Shown here: positions 22,278 through 34,839 of the stretch, one piece after another
Numbering within the stretch: the first letter of the stretch is position 1
Layout: every line of letters begins with the position of its first letter
Assembly: GCF_000003855.2 (NCBI RefSeq)
Contig: NW_003101673.1
Coordinates: 320,734 to 384,733 of the forward strand
From: Blastomyces gilchristii SLH14081
Taxonomy: Eukaryota; Ascomycota; Eurotiomycetes; Onygenales; Ajellomycetaceae
Direction: 5' to 3'
DNA length: 64,000 nt
Program-made: the position numbers and the translations under genes
The notes under the pieces: model-generated
The model's database searches: none
Told to the model about the DNA's origin: nothing
What the model saw: only the letters and a program-made list of their open reading frames with translations

Positions 22278-24520
22278 ATGGCTGAGAACAGTTCACAGGA
22301 TTACAAGGCTCTCTTCCATAGAGTGGAGCTGAGAAGGCAGGCAGAGGAGCGAGAGAGACAGGAAAGAGAGTTGCGAAGGCAGGCAGAGGAGCGAGAGAGA
22401 GAGGAAAGAGAGTTGCGAAGGCAGGCAGAGGAGCGCAGTCAGCCAACAACATTCGAAGAGCTCATCAAGGGTTGTCATAATTCATTCTCCCAGCCTCTGC
22501 AGGTTAGAACGCCATCCCACTCCACAAAGGGGGCTATCCTGCCACCCACTGGGAAATACTGTCCAACAAATCTTCGCTTTTGGTCAAGCTGTCCGGGTCA
22601 ACTGCAAGAAACTTACAATGCAGTTTCCACTTATCTTCAACCAACTGGAAGAGATGCACCTCAGCTATTCACATCTCTTCTTGAGCTGGATGGACTTGGT
22701 CGGCGGTATTCTAGTCAAAAACTACGAGTGAGAAGGATCTGAAGGCCTATGAGCGAGGTGCGGTGGAAGATCACGTCCATGATATCATAGCCGAGCTATG
22801 CAAAATACCTGATGCCCGAGAGAGATTCCGGCTTGGCGATGGGATCATGTTTGAAAATCATGGAAATCTTCTACAGTCAGAAGAGTCGGATGTACAGCTG
22901 ATTGATGAATCCAGCTCACGGAACCTCAAACCAGATTCATTCTGTATTCATCAAATCAACGGTTCCACCAATACCTTGATTACAACAGTCGAGTATAAGC
23001 CACCACACAAGCTCTCAGTTGAAAATCTCCAAATGGGTCTTCGATCGATGAGGTTCTGGGAACACATTGTTCAGTCAGACACAATTCCTGACAAGGCCAA
23101 GGATGAAAAGCTGAGATATCATGCAGAACAGCTGACTGGCTCAGTCTTGGTTCAGAAGTATCATGTCATGATTCAACATGGACTTGAGTATTCCTACATA
23201 ACTACTGGACTTGCTATCATTCTACTTCATATTTCATATGATGACCCTAGTACACTCTATTACTATCTCTGTGAACCAAACACAGATGTGACTTCAGAAA
23301 ATTCTGAGGTCTTTCAGTCAAAGACAGCTGTTGCCAGAATATTATGTTTCTGTCTGATGTGCTTCCTCTCAGATATCCGTAATCAGGAGTGGCGGAATGC
23401 GGCAAGATCTCAGCTCAATACATGGATCTCAAGTTTTGATTCTACACAGTCTGAAATTCCTAATAATGAGCTGCAACAAACTCCTCCAGAATTAGAATAC
23501 CCAAGCTCAGAATATGTGCTCTCTGAATGTCTGCCATCATCTCCATTACAGCCCGGCCGTCGAGTTTCCACCCGATCTCGAACCACCTGTGCACCAATAG
23601 ACACTTCACTGCAGAGTGACCATATAGATAGTTCTGACTCCGACTCTGGCCCAGCATCGCACGGCCGGAAGCGGGGCTTTAGCCAAGTGATGTCCTGTCC
23701 GCCCAGCCAGCGTTCATCGGCACGTTCAGCAGGTCCTAGTCCTCGCCCATCAAGCGGCCAGCACCAACACACAACACATTACTGTACACAGCGATGCTTG
23801 TTGAGTTTGCAACAGGGAGGTGAATTGGATCATCAATGTCCTAATGTTTCTCTTCACCAGCAAGGTCAGAATGGTGATCACCATCCTATTGATGCAAGAA
23901 AGCTTGTGCAACTACTGAAAGCACAGCTTGATTGTGATCTTGACCATAACTGCACACCATTTGGGATTTGTGGGTTGTATGGTGCACCAATAAAAATCAC
24001 TTGTGCTGCATATGGCTAAACTCTTGTTGGAAAGGGGACGACATCTGGGTTATGGAAACATGTCTCATGTGAAGCAGAAGTATACCAGGTTCTTAAGAAA
24101 GCACAGGGTTCTGCTGTCCCTGTATTCCTGGGGATGATTGATTTGAAACTGGTCCTTTTTATTCATGGTGCTGGGGACATCCGCCATATGCTTCTCATGG
24201 GTTGGGCTGGGGAAAGTATAGACAAAGTCAAAGTCTCGACGCTAAATGATGAAATCTCCAAGTCAGTGAGGGAAATCCGTATGCTGGGAGTGGTGCATAA
24301 GGACCTGCGGCCTGCCAACATGTTATGGAATCATGAACTGCGCCGGGTTCTGATCATAGACTTTCACCGGTCCGACATAGACCGGCGCCCGAAGCAAAGG
24401 CGAGTTGGATCCTTCAAAAGGTCACTTCATGGGGTGGGCATCAAACGACCCTGTAACGACAATGGCTGGACCGGGCATATCTCTACGATAACAGGGGCAG
24501 ACGTCCAGAGTAGCGTCTGA
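22278..24520 (+). pseudogene. Fungal kinase-like (protein-kinase-fold) protein, two disabling lesions
   Basis: Belongs to a large fungal-specific family of uncharacterised kinase-like proteins. The intact product would be near 747 aa. Order: an N-terminal coiled coil of 14-residue RRQAEERER-type repeats (about 17-55); GKYCPTNLRFW; a central domain (AYERGAVEDHVHDIIAEL; TTVEYKPPHKLS); a Ser-rich linker (about 390-480); and a C-terminal kinase-like lobe with a Gly-rich loop (LVGKGTTSGLW), catalytic loop HKDLRPANMLWN and IDFHRS replacing DFG. The frame shifts by one base at a 5-A run (22,717-22,721), after which the second frame resumes with SEKDLKAYE. A TAA at 24,017-24,019 sits where the family has Tyr, and the same frame continues intact to TGA at 24,520. 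Neither lesion is of the C-to-T type seen in the transposons. A homopolymer sequencing error could explain the first. Confidence 0.85.
22329..22437 (+). repeat. 42-bp tandem repeat encoding coiled-coil heptads
   Basis: About 2.6 near-perfect copies with period exactly 42 bp (starts 22,329, 22,371, 22,413), each encoding a 14-residue LRRQAEERER-type unit of two heptads. This kind of repeat expands and contracts without breaking frame. Confidence 0.92.
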
Positions 24521-25879
24521 ATGGTAAAACAGCGTTGAGGAGAGATTAGGGCTAAAAGATGTATGTATGGTAATCCAGTATCAGCATTGATAATAATTGA
24601 GTTCCAAAAAATGTCACTTTGTCTTCCGCGTCTGATTTTGTTTCGCGGACAGCTACGGCAAGGTACAGCTTTCCTGACTTAGTTCCCTCACCAGATTCTA
24701 TAGCACATGCTGGAGTTTGGATGCCACGTCAAAGACGAAACCGATTATCACCACACCATGTCAATGTTTAGAGAAGATGTCGACAGAGTTGTTTGCTTCA
24801 GTTCTCGCCGTTTCATCCTTGTTTGCTTAGCATATTTGATTCCGGGCCCAAGAGCTCCATTGATATCACCTGCCTATTTGTAGATCGTTGAAGGGCCATA
24901 ATTATTAAAGTCCAAACCATGAACGTAGGGTGAATCCACAAAATTGTTGAAAATATTGATAGGAATGAGGCAAAAGGTTTTTGTTAAATTTACAGAGTTG
25001 CCATCCTGAGCGACATTGTCTCAGGCAAAGTACAGAAAGTCAAATTGATATTTATTTAAGTTGCTTTTTTCCACCTTAAAATCCCTTCTTTTTCCACAGA
25101 ATTCCTTCATTTAGACCTGTACTGGAGAGACATGCTTAAAGTCTGTCAAAGCTTAATTGAGTTGCATACTGAAAGAATATTCAGCGATAATTTGTGACAA
25201 AATTCTGTCATTGTATGACTTGCTGTTGTCAGTGTTGATGAATGAGTGTTGTTTATCAGATTGTTCTGTTGAACTCAGCTGCTTATATCTCATGTGTGAG
25301 ATAGCTTAATTACTAAATTAAAGACTCTGCTTACCTCTGTTCTATCTTTCAGTATCAGTCTCTGATTGTCTATTCTGTTTATTTTCTCTGCACTTGATTA
25401 TGCTAGTATATCAGGACAGAGACCTGAATGACTCTCCAGCATACAAAGTACATACAGCTGAGATCGATAACATGTAGATTCAGATGTGTGGTCCCTCCCT
25501 CTAGCACAGAAATGCGTTCGTGTCCATTACCTGACCATTTTAACATTTTTAACAACACAGTTTAAAATTGGATATTTGGAATTATTGCTATTTCCTTTCT
25601 TTGAATACCCTCCTCTCACTCATTCTCATTGTGTTGAACGTCGCACAATGTTTCCTGATGATTTTATCTGATAAGGTAAGATATCGAGAACAAGCTGCAC
25701 AATTTTTTCCGTCATGTATATATCTCCCCCCACCCACCACAGTCAAACCCCCGCCAGCAACAACCATACTCAACACAGCCTCAGACACCGCGTTCTAAAG
25801 CACAAAAGTAACTCACGCAGTACTGTACTACCTACCTACACAAGAAAGTTAGACATCTGGTAGTTAGCCATTTCCAACA
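24521..25879. other. Intergenic region
   Basis: 1.36 kb downstream of the kinase-like gene, AT-rich from about 24,900 to 25,660 but without the GG/CC/CG loss seen in the transposons. No conserved frame or RNA gene was recognised. The last ~150 bp before 25,880 probably hold the phosphatase promoter and leader. Confidence 0.5.
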
Positions 25880-26598
25880 ATGGCCCCGGATAACCCCTCC
25901 ACCACCTCCTCCAATCCCGCTGGTTCAAAGCCGGTATCCGTCCTCTTCGTTTGTCTCGGAAACATCTGTACGCCCCCCTCCCCATTCCCCCAAAGGCTTT
26001 TCCCCGCTTGCTTTCCTATTAATACTAACATCCCCCCCCTCCACTTGAGCTAGGCCGCTCCCCCATGGCCGAAGCCATCTTTCGCCACCAAATAACCTCC
26101 ACCGCAGCAGCAACAGCCCCCTCCGCGCCGAAATTCTCCACAATCGACTCCGCCGGCACGGGCGCATACCACGTCAACTCCCAGCCCGATCCGCGCACCA
26201 TGTCCACCCTCCGCGACCACGGTATCACTAGCTACACGCATGCCGCGCGCAAGATCCGCCGGGACGATTTCTTCGCGTTCGATTACATATTGGCGATGGA
26301 CGGGGACAATTTGGACGACTTGATGCATGAGAGGGGCAGGGCTGTGGGTAGGGGTAAAGGTGGCAAGGGAGGTAAGGGAGATGGGGATGGGGATGGGGAT
26401 GGGCACGTTGCGCAGGTAAGGCTTATGGGTGACTTTCTGCCGGATGGGAGTGTTGTGGAGAAAGTGGGTGGCGGGGAGGAGGTGGGGGATCCGTATTATG
26501 GCGGTAAAGAAGGGTTTGAGGTTGTTTACAGGCAGCTTGTGAGGCTTTCGGGGGGTTTTATGAAGTTTCTTGAGAGGCAGGGAGACGTGGAGAATTGA
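25880..26598 (+). CDS. LTP1: Low-molecular-weight protein tyrosine phosphatase
   Basis: Cytosolic phosphotyrosine phosphatase of the LMW-PTP/arsenate-reductase fold, 210 aa from exons 25880-25967 and 26054-26598. The 86-bp intron (GTACGC...GCTAG, branch TACTAAC) interrupts the active-site loop itself. Splicing rebuilds C25-LGNIC-R31-S32, the C-x5-R phosphate-binding loop, followed by SPMAEA. The general-acid motif DPYY is present at about 175-178. ILAMDGDNLDDL is the usual family segment. Residues about 124-146 form an inserted Gly/Lys/Asp low-complexity loop (GKGG, GDGDGDGD), encoded partly by GGGGAT repeats, which makes the protein longer than the typical ~155-165 aa. The start is the first ATG before the conserved VSVLFVCLGN strand. 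The next features to the right are transposons. Confidence 0.94.
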
Positions 26599-26995
26599 TT
26601 GATGGGGGCAGGGGGTTTCTATTTCACTCTGGGGTGAGGTTGGGTCGTGTACCTTTGGTTTTGATGGTCAGGCGAGAAGTATCGAGACAGGTGCTTGATC
26701 AGCTACAACTGGGGTACTGCATTGCTATGATTAGTCCCACGGCGGGTTATGGAGTTCGTTTCGGCGTTTATTTTTCCGTAGTTGGTGTTTTTTTTTTTTT
26801 TTTTCTCCTTCTTTCCCTATTGCGCTGATTGCAACTTCATGTTTATTTACCGACTATCTAGAAATACACATTGAACATTGCTTAGCCACTCCTATACGAT
26901 ATACCTGGCAATGTGGGGATGGACATACAATTATGTTCACCCATCTGGGTTGACCGGACACCCCTTGCCCACTAGATAGCAACGGCTGAATGAGA
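26599..26995. other. 3' flank of LMW-PTP up to transposon boundary
   Basis: About 400 bp of normal base composition with a poly-T run near 26,788-26,806. It ends at the TA dinucleotide (26,996-26,997) that is duplicated on the other side of the transposon block. Confidence 0.55.
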
Positions 26996-26997
26996 TA

Positions 26998-27179
26998 TTG
27001 TGGCGGACATATTACTTGCGAAAACAGAATTGTCCCAGCCCCCCCTGAAAATTAGTAGCAAAACACCACCAAAAAATCAAAATATCTGCATTTCTCTAGA
27101 ATCATTCAATATCATTCAATACATGTCTTTTTCAATCAAATATCATCCAAATACATGTCTTTCTTACCTTTATCATCAA
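26998..27179 (+). repeat. Left terminal inverted repeat (182 bp)
   Basis: Matches the reverse complement of 43684-43865 almost base for base, including the CAGCCCCC tract and ACACCACCAAAAAATC. It keeps GG, CC and CG dinucleotides, unlike the interior. Confidence 0.95.
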
Positions 27180-27180
27180 T

Positions 27181-27660
27181 ATGTTACCTCAACTCTGTGA
27201 TTTCATCATTAACAAGATTGTACACCTTCTTAAGAATGATTATATACCTGCTGAGATTGTGTGAAGCATTGATTATCATCTAACTACTGTATATTAAATT
27301 CAATGAAATCTTCACTGCTTTGAAACTGCTAGAGAACTCTGTTTAACATGTGATATAAAGTCAAAGATTATATCAGATATCTTATCAGAATTGAAGAGTT
27401 AGTTAAATACTCAGTTTAATAAAGATTTTGAAGCTTTTTTATATCATGCAGTTAAGAACTTTATAAGAGAAAAAGATATAAAAGAATATTTCAGATCTAC
27501 TTGTATAGAATAGTATTGTAATAATTAAAAAGATTCAGATTACAATTTATTATAATATAAATTTAAAAGTGAAAGCAGTATAAGATCTGAATAATTTGAA
27601 TTTCTGTAATTTTATCTATTATAATAAACTTTTTAATTTATCTCTTATAATTTGAAATAT
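27181..27660 (+). pseudogene. Decayed Tc1/mariner transposase, N-terminal part
   Basis: The frame opening with ATG at 27181 reads MLPQLCDFIINKIVHLL, then IPAEIV-stop-SIDYHLTTVY and FETARELCLT. This matches the recalled N-terminal helix-turn-helix pattern of fungal Tc1/mariner transposases (PAEIVRSIDxHLTTVYRIQRNLxRFGTAR). Stops fall where Arg (CGA) or Trp codons are expected, consistent with C-to-T and G-to-A change. The catalytic DDE part is not recognisable in the remaining interior (43,135-43,683). Confidence 0.65.
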
Positions 27661-27767
27661 ATTCTTGTCAATATTTATATGAAGCAACTGTTCCCTTGTC
27701 AATCAATTGAAGTATTCATCAAATTGAGGTATTGAACTGCTTTGAATTGAAGATGAAACAGCGAATT

Positions 27768-28025
27768 TATAAGAAATCCCGCTTCTCACGAATTCTTTAC
27801 CTCTATTTCTATCTCTTGTGTAATCAATAGAGCTAGCAGCTCTTGACTACATACAACTATATAGACTGAAGTTCATGAATACTATTTATAACTCAGCTTG
27901 AATACTATTATATATTTAATCTCTATATTTTATCTTTCTACTGTGAATACTTTTAGTAGTTAATAGTATATATTATATCAAGCTGTAAATACCTGAATAA
28001 TCATCTGTGAGTACTTATTCTTATA
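27768..28025 (+). repeat. 5' LTR of retrotransposon 1
   Basis: 258 bp, aligning without length change to 34840-35097. Differences are dominated by C/T and G/A changes. It includes the shared segment AGAGCTAGCAGCTCTTGACT. Confidence 0.95.
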
Positions 28026-29883
28026 TTTCAAGCTCAGTCAGTCAGTAACTGTCTATTATAACTGAAAGAACTAGAAACTTATATACTTTAATCTCTGCAA
28101 ACTCTACTGCAGACACTTAGAAGTAGTTATCTGAATTATAAATAACTCTTATAAAAGAAGTCTCAGAGAACTTATTAATTACTTACAGAATATCATTCTC
28201 TATATCTATGACAGAGAAACTCTTTAAACTCATGAATAAATCAATCTCAGTGAAGAATATTCTTGAGTATCTTTCATAGAATTAAGTTATTTTTCTATAA
28301 GAAATACTTACTGTCTGTAAACACTCTTGAACTGAGTCTCTAAATATAATCTTCAGAGATATCTGTGAATTGAAAAGAAACTTTCTTAAGTTATAATTAC
28401 TTAAGATCACTTATTAAACTGCAATCTATAAAAGCTTTTATAAGTTTGTATTTAAAATTGACTTACAAGCTCAGCTGTGTGATATAAAAGATGAAAAAGC
28501 TGTTATCTATATAATAATAGATCTCTACTATACTGAAGTCAAGAACTGGCTGAATTATCTAGAGAATGATTATAAGAGATCTTACTGATTTATTCTTAAG
28601 ATCTATCTAGAGAATAAGTTAAGAAACTTTATAAGTTAGATAGAGAATATCTGAGTTATAATCATTAATATTAGAAAAAGAGATGAGAAATCTGATAAAG
28701 ACTACTCACAGTACTTTATAAAATTATGATATAAATTAAGATCTGTGAAAATAGAGCTCTGAAACATCTGAATAATGATATTTATAAAGAGACTGAATAA
28801 AGATATATAGAATAAGCTTATTAAGTAAGACTCTAAGCTCTTAACTCTGAAGAAACTGATAACTCTTATTCACTGCTTACAGATTACTATAAGAGTTATA
28901 GATTTATAAAGAGTAAATCACTGATCAGCTCTACAAGAGTCAGAATAACAGAGAACAGATTTATTAGAAAAAGATAATAAAATATAGAGAGATTTATATC
29001 TGACTACTAAGTAGAGAGAGAGAGCTTCATAAGCTTCTATAAATAGAGTATATAATAGAGAGATGAAGAAAAAGAGACTCTGCTTTATTTATTTTAAATT
29101 AGAATATCTCTGTACAAACTGTTCAGATAAATTAAAATAGAAATTTAAGAAGTTATAGATAGAGTTAGTAACAGTCTTCTTAAGAGTTTTAAAGCTGATA
29201 TCTGAATCTGTTACTCTCTTAATAAAAATACTTACTTATAAGAAGAGACTGTGTTATAGTACTGCTGTCTCACAAGTATAAAAAGTATTAATAAACTCAG
29301 AATCTCAGGTCACTATAGTGTCTCTAAAGCTCATAGAGTAAATAAGTTAAATGATGAAAACTGAGAATCTGCTCTTATAATAAGTAGAATGTAAGAACTC
29401 AGATCTGAGAACTGAGAAACTTATAAGAGTTATCTTTGAATTACAAGATCTCTCTGAAATCTGAAGAAGATTTGTAGAAACTGTGATTATCACAGATATC
29501 ACAGATAATATATACTTAAGACTTATATAACTTCAAAGACATAATCTGTATATAGCTGTTCATAAGTTAAGTTTATACTTTCAATCAGTGTTAACAGACT
29601 TACTTATAAAGATAGAATCAGTTGATACTGTAGAGTTAATTAGAGAAGACAAGCTCATCTATATAATGACTTTATAAATATCTGAGAATCTCACAGTTAT
29701 GAAAACTGAGCTTCAGATACTAGAGAAATACTGAGATCTCATAGAGATGTTCAGCTTAGTAAAGACAGCTGAGCTTTCTTCTTACTATAAGAAGAATCTG
29801 ATAATAGATTTAATAGAAGAGTAGAAACTCTTCTAAGAATTAATCTATAAGCTCTCTTATTATAAGATAGAGATCTTATAAGT
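28026..29883 (+). pseudogene. Hypermutated gag/protease-side region of retrotransposon 1
   Basis: Lies between the 5' LTR and the N gap, where gag and protease belong. All frames are dense with stops and I could not identify a zinc knuckle or the aspartic protease motif. Almost no GG, CC or CG dinucleotide is present. The assignment is positional only. Confidence 0.55.
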
Positions 29884-29983
29884 NNNNNNNNNNNNNNNNN
29901 NNNNNNNNNNNNNNNNNNNNNNNNNNNNNNNNNNNNNNNNNNNNNNNNNNNNNNNNNNNNNNNNNNNNNNNNNNNNNNNNNNN
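29884..29983. other. Assembly gap (100 N)
   Basis: Exactly 100 N within retrotransposon 1, just before the recognisable reverse transcriptase. The true length is unknown, so the element length is nominal. Confidence 0.98.
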
Positions 29984-32900
29984 GAATAGCTTTATTTAAT
30001 CTTTATAAATCTCTGTAAGAGCCTCTGTGATATTTATAAAGAAGAAGAATAAAGATCTTAGATTATATATAGACTACTGTAATCTGAACTTCAAGATAAT
30101 AAAGAGTCACTATTCTCTATCTCTGATTGAGAATATAATCAACTGTTTTATAAGAGCTGTTATATTTATATAACTGAATATAATTAATATATATATACAG
30201 CTGTAAATACAGTCTGAGAATAAATAAAAAACTGTCTTTAAAACTGTACTGAAATTATTTGAATATCTAGTAATATCTTTTAATCTGATTAATATCTCTG
30301 CAGTATTTCAGTCTTTTATTAATAAAATACTTTATATATATTTAAATATCTTTATAATAATATATCTGAATGATGTGATAATATACTTTATAAAGAAGAA
30401 AGAATACACTGAGTATATATAAAGTGTATTAAAGATCTTAGATAAGACAGAACTATATATTAAGCTTATAAAGTATAACTTCAGTATTTATCAGATTAAT
30501 TTTCTAGAATATGTAATCACTGTAGATAATATTCAGATAAAATCTTTATAAGTTAAGACTATTCTATTATAATCAGAGCTAACTAGTATTTATAAGATTC
30601 AGATCTTTCTAAGCTTTGTAAATTTCTATAGATAATTTATCTTTGTATTTATAAGAATCTTCTTGACTCTTATAGATATACTGAAGAGTGAAAATAAGAA
30701 GAAGTTATTCTATAAATAAAGAATAAAAAGATTATTGAGAAGAGAGAACTGTGAGAACTTTCTTATCTTAGAAGCTTACAGAGTCTTTATAAGATTGAAA
30801 TAGATATTTATAGATATAGTGATACTGTTTTACTTTGATTTCTTACTCTTAATCAGATTAAAGATAGATATCTTCTTCTTTATAATTTCAGAAATAGTCT
30901 TATAACTATAGTTAAATAAAAACTGAGTTTCAGTAGTCTTTTTCTTATAAAAGATATAACTTATAAAGATTAACTATAATATTTATAATCAGAAGCTTCT
31001 TATAATAGTGAAGTTCTTTCATTACTGATATCACTATTTTAAAAGTCTTATAACAGTAATTACTGTTAGAACTGATTATAACAGCTTATAATAGTTTACT
31101 TTAATTAAGAAACTCTTACAGTAATAGATTCACTGAGCTCAGAGACTGAGTAAGTTCTGATTTAAGATAGAATATATTAAGAAAACTAAGAACTTAGCAG
31201 ATGAACTCTCTCACAGATCAGACTATGTTAAGAAAGTCAGAGTGATAGATATAGAAAGACTAAAGAAGATAGAAAAGCTTTATAAGATGCTTAAACTGAG
31301 TATTATAAAGAGATTGACTGAAGAGTCTCTTAATTCTCTATAAGAGAAGAGAGAAGAGAAAGAAGAGAAGCCTGTATAACTACTCTCTATAACACTGAGA
31401 GTTAACACTCTGAGAATTTCTATAAGAATTCTTGAAGAGAGTATCTATAATCTGAAGAATTTACAGACTTTGAGAAGTACTGTAGAAGATCTGATATAAG
31501 AGAAAACAGAGTATAAGTCTTTATAAGATCTTTTATTCAGATTGTCTGAACTGTAACTGAAGAATAAATATACTCAGTATATTCAGAAACTGCTTATAAT
31601 AGAGATCAATTCTGCAGAAATAAAGAATTAAAGAGACTTAAATAATCTTCTATAAAGAGAGAGTCAGATTTATATATCTATGAATAAGTTTCTATATATA
31701 GAACTTATTAAAAGATATCATGATTCTTCTTTAGCAGATCATTTTATAAATACTAGAACTTATAAGTTGCTTATAAGAAAATACTTCTAGCTGAAGATAT
31801 AAGAACTTGTGAAGAAGATAGTGAATTCTTATACTATTTATCAGAATTTACAGATAGTGCAGTTCAGATTATATAAAGAACTTACTTCTTTATTCATTCT
31901 ATAGAAATCTTGAAAACAGCTAGAAATGAATACTTCTATAAGTCTCTCTAAAAGTAAGAATATATATAATATCTATTTTAACAGTATACTGATAATAGTA
32001 AATTACTTTATCAAGATAACACACTTTATATTCATCTATAAGAACTTGAAGTCAAAGAACTTAGCTTATATCTTCATCTGTAATATAATCTGATTATATA
32101 AGTTATCTATGAATATTATCTCAGATAGAAGATTAATTTTTATAGAAGAGTTCTGATCTGATCTGATAATTATACTGAAGATCTTATGAGATCTAAGTAC
32201 AGCTTTTCATCAACAGATAGATAATCAGATAAAATACTTGATAAGTATATTAAAACAGTATCTGCAGTGCTTTATTAATTATAATCAGAATGACTGAGTG
32301 TATTAATTATCACTTATAAAGTTTATATATAATAACTCAAAGTATATTAGCATAGATAAAACTCTCTTTGAGATACTTACTAAGACTTATTCATAAATAA
32401 TCTTGATAAACCTGTGAGAGTATACTATAGAGTGTAATAATATCTGTAAATAGGCTGAGAGAATTCAGAAGATCTGAGAGAAAGCTTATAAATTCTTGAG
32501 AAAGACTTAAGAGTATCAGAAGAGATACTATAATTTTAAGTATATTATAAAGAGTTTTAAGAAAGATAATAGAGTCTGACTGAGTCTAGAAAATATTATT
32601 ATATAAAGATCTAGTAAGAAGCTGAATCTCTTATAAACAGAGTCTTATAAGATTATGAAGAAAGTTAGTTTATAGTTCTATAGATTAAAACTATTATCTG
32701 AGTTATAGATGTATAATATTTTTTATATCTCTTTACTCTGTGAATATAAGAAATTCTTAGAAGAGAATTCTATGACTTATCACTCTATCTGTAAAGTACT
32801 AGAGAATGAAAGAGAATATCAGATTAAAGAAATTATTAACTCAGAGAAGTGAGATTATAAGCTCTGATTTAAGATTCAGTAATAAGAGTATTCTGATAAG

Positions 32901-32990
32901 ATGAATAAGTTCACTTAAGAATCATCTGAGTAGATAAGATATCTGTAGAAGCTGAGATATAACTTTTATACTGTAAATTCTGATAAGTTA
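29984..32990 (+). pseudogene. Decayed pol of retrotransposon 1 (RT, RNase H, integrase, chromodomain)
   Basis: Readable in one frame if stops are taken as former Trp or other mutated codons. Reverse transcriptase: IDYCNLNFKIIKSHYSLSLI near 30,070-30,130 and the catalytic box read as YLND (expected YLDD, GAT to AAT) at 30,363-30,374. Integrase zinc domain: YHDSSLADHF...RTYKLLIRKYF near 31,715-31,790. Integrase core end: STAFHQQIDNQ near 32,200-32,230 and YNQNDW with TGG now TGA near 32,280-32,300. Chromodomain: EYQIKEIINSEK followed by stops at successive expected Trp sites at about 32,815-32,960. The pattern is that of a fungal chromovirus. The protein cannot be made from this copy. Confidence 0.85.
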
Positions 32991-32999
32991 GAATAGTGT

Positions 33000-34839
33000 G
33001 ATCTTCACTAAGAATCTGATTATAATAAAGATATTAACACTGTCATTTATAAGCTCTAGTCTATAAGATAATAAGTTTCTACTGAAATGAACAGTCTGTG
33101 ATGTATATAAAGAGAAGAAGAAATCATACTCTTATTAAAACTAAAAAATAAGAAAATAAAAATAAAACTGTAAACACAATTTAAAGATTAATAAAGAAAA
33201 AATAAAGAAAACTTATACTTATATTCTCAATATCTGTGATACTCAATTCTCTTACAACTATTAATTTTTCTCTTTAAAGAAGTAGAAAGTATTATATCTA
33301 TAATACAGATAATTATTGTATTTGATATAAAGACTGTCAGAAATGTATAGACTTTAGAGAAGCTGAATATCAGAGTATGTACAGTTATAGCAGAGTCTTG
33401 AAGACTGATTATCTATATATGTAATTAGATACTTCTTATAAAGCTGTGTTCACTCTCTCAGTTATACTGAAGTATTCAGTCTGAAAACAATTGAAATGTG
33501 AAGAGAGAGCTTATCTACTCAGATTAACTCTCATCACAAATTCATAATATTTATATTATTTTAATTACTCAGATTTTACAGATATCTGAGAACTTATCTT
33601 TCATTGATAATGAGATTACAGAAATGTGTCATAGTACAAGAATCATTGATAGAGAATCTAGACATATTTGTATATATCTAATCAGAGATTGTGTAAGCAG
33701 AGAGAGAGTGATTATAAATCTGCAGAACTGTAGAAGACACTGATAATATCAGAAGCTTTATAAGAACTGTTAACTAGAATCTGTAAGAAATTACTTATAA
33801 GAAGACTTACAGCAAAGAAGAAGACTATACTACTTAAAGTTAAAAACTAATCTGAGAGAGGTATAAGATTAACTACTGACTTAAAGATCAGATACAGTAA
33901 CAGAGCTGAAGAGAATGAAGATACTGTTATAAGCAGTGATATTTCTACTTTATCAGCTGATAAAAAGTAATCAGAGAAGTTACAGAGATACTTATAAGAA
34001 GCTCAGTAATAGTCAGATATTATTTATAAAGATATTAAAATTGAAAAATTTTTTTATTCTTGAGAAGTTCTTAAATTAATATACAGATATTGTTAGAAAC
34101 ACTCTCTCTCTATTATCTAAGTGAAAACACTTTACAGATGAATGAGAATACTTATAGTTTATAAGAATAAGAGCTGTTATAGAAAAAGAAAAAAGAAGAT
34201 GAGATTTTATAAACAGATCTGAGATATTTATACTACTTTAAAGAGATTTATTTATACTGTGAGTGATTCTACAGAACAGTTAAATCACTTTAATAAATAA
34301 AGAGTAATTATGAATTACAGATCTGAATCTTTCTATATAACTATAAAGAGTGATTATAGATCACAGATATCTTGATTCTATAATTCTATAGAGTTAATAA
34401 AAGAATGAAAAATTCCTCACAATTCTATAGTATTAAAGAATAATGATTTATAAGAATAAATGAAAGATTAACTTATAAATACTTCTCTTTAATAAGAATA
34501 ATCTTACAGAGAGTAATTTATCTGTAAGATAAATCTGTATAATAATTATATAAGAATCTTATGAAAATAATTAAGAGTCAACTGAAACTCTTTTATATAA
34601 AAGATGTGAGATAAATCTGTTTAATAGTTAGAGAAGAATCTGTAGATTATAAAGAATCTTATAGAATAAGAAACTGAGTGACAGACTCTTTTCTCTTTAT
34701 AGTAATAAGAGATTTTTTCTTACTGAGATTTTTTATAAATATAAAGAGTTTTTAGTGAGTATCACTGCAGTGCTGAGCTGATTCTATGAAGTCACTTAGT
34801 GAAAGACTTCACAGACAAAGTCTTAGAGAGAGAGAGATA
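33000..34839 (+). pseudogene. Extra non-pol segment of retrotransposon 1 with decayed ORF
   Basis: About 1.8 kb between the chromodomain and the 3' LTR, more than the usual short 3' untranslated region. From about 33,300 a plus-strand frame reads YKDCQKCIDFREAEYQSMYS and KTDYLYM, then TLSVILKYSV and CEERAYLLRLTLITNS. Its stops are of the kinds produced by G-to-A or C-to-T change. It contains a C-x2-C pair. I do not recognise the family. It may be an additional element gene, a captured host fragment, or chance. Confidence 0.4.

Noticed and set aside
27000..27200. 66-codon frame across the left TIR
   Set aside because: It lies within the inverted repeat and recurs at the right TIR; the biologically sensible frame here is the decayed transposase starting at 27,181.
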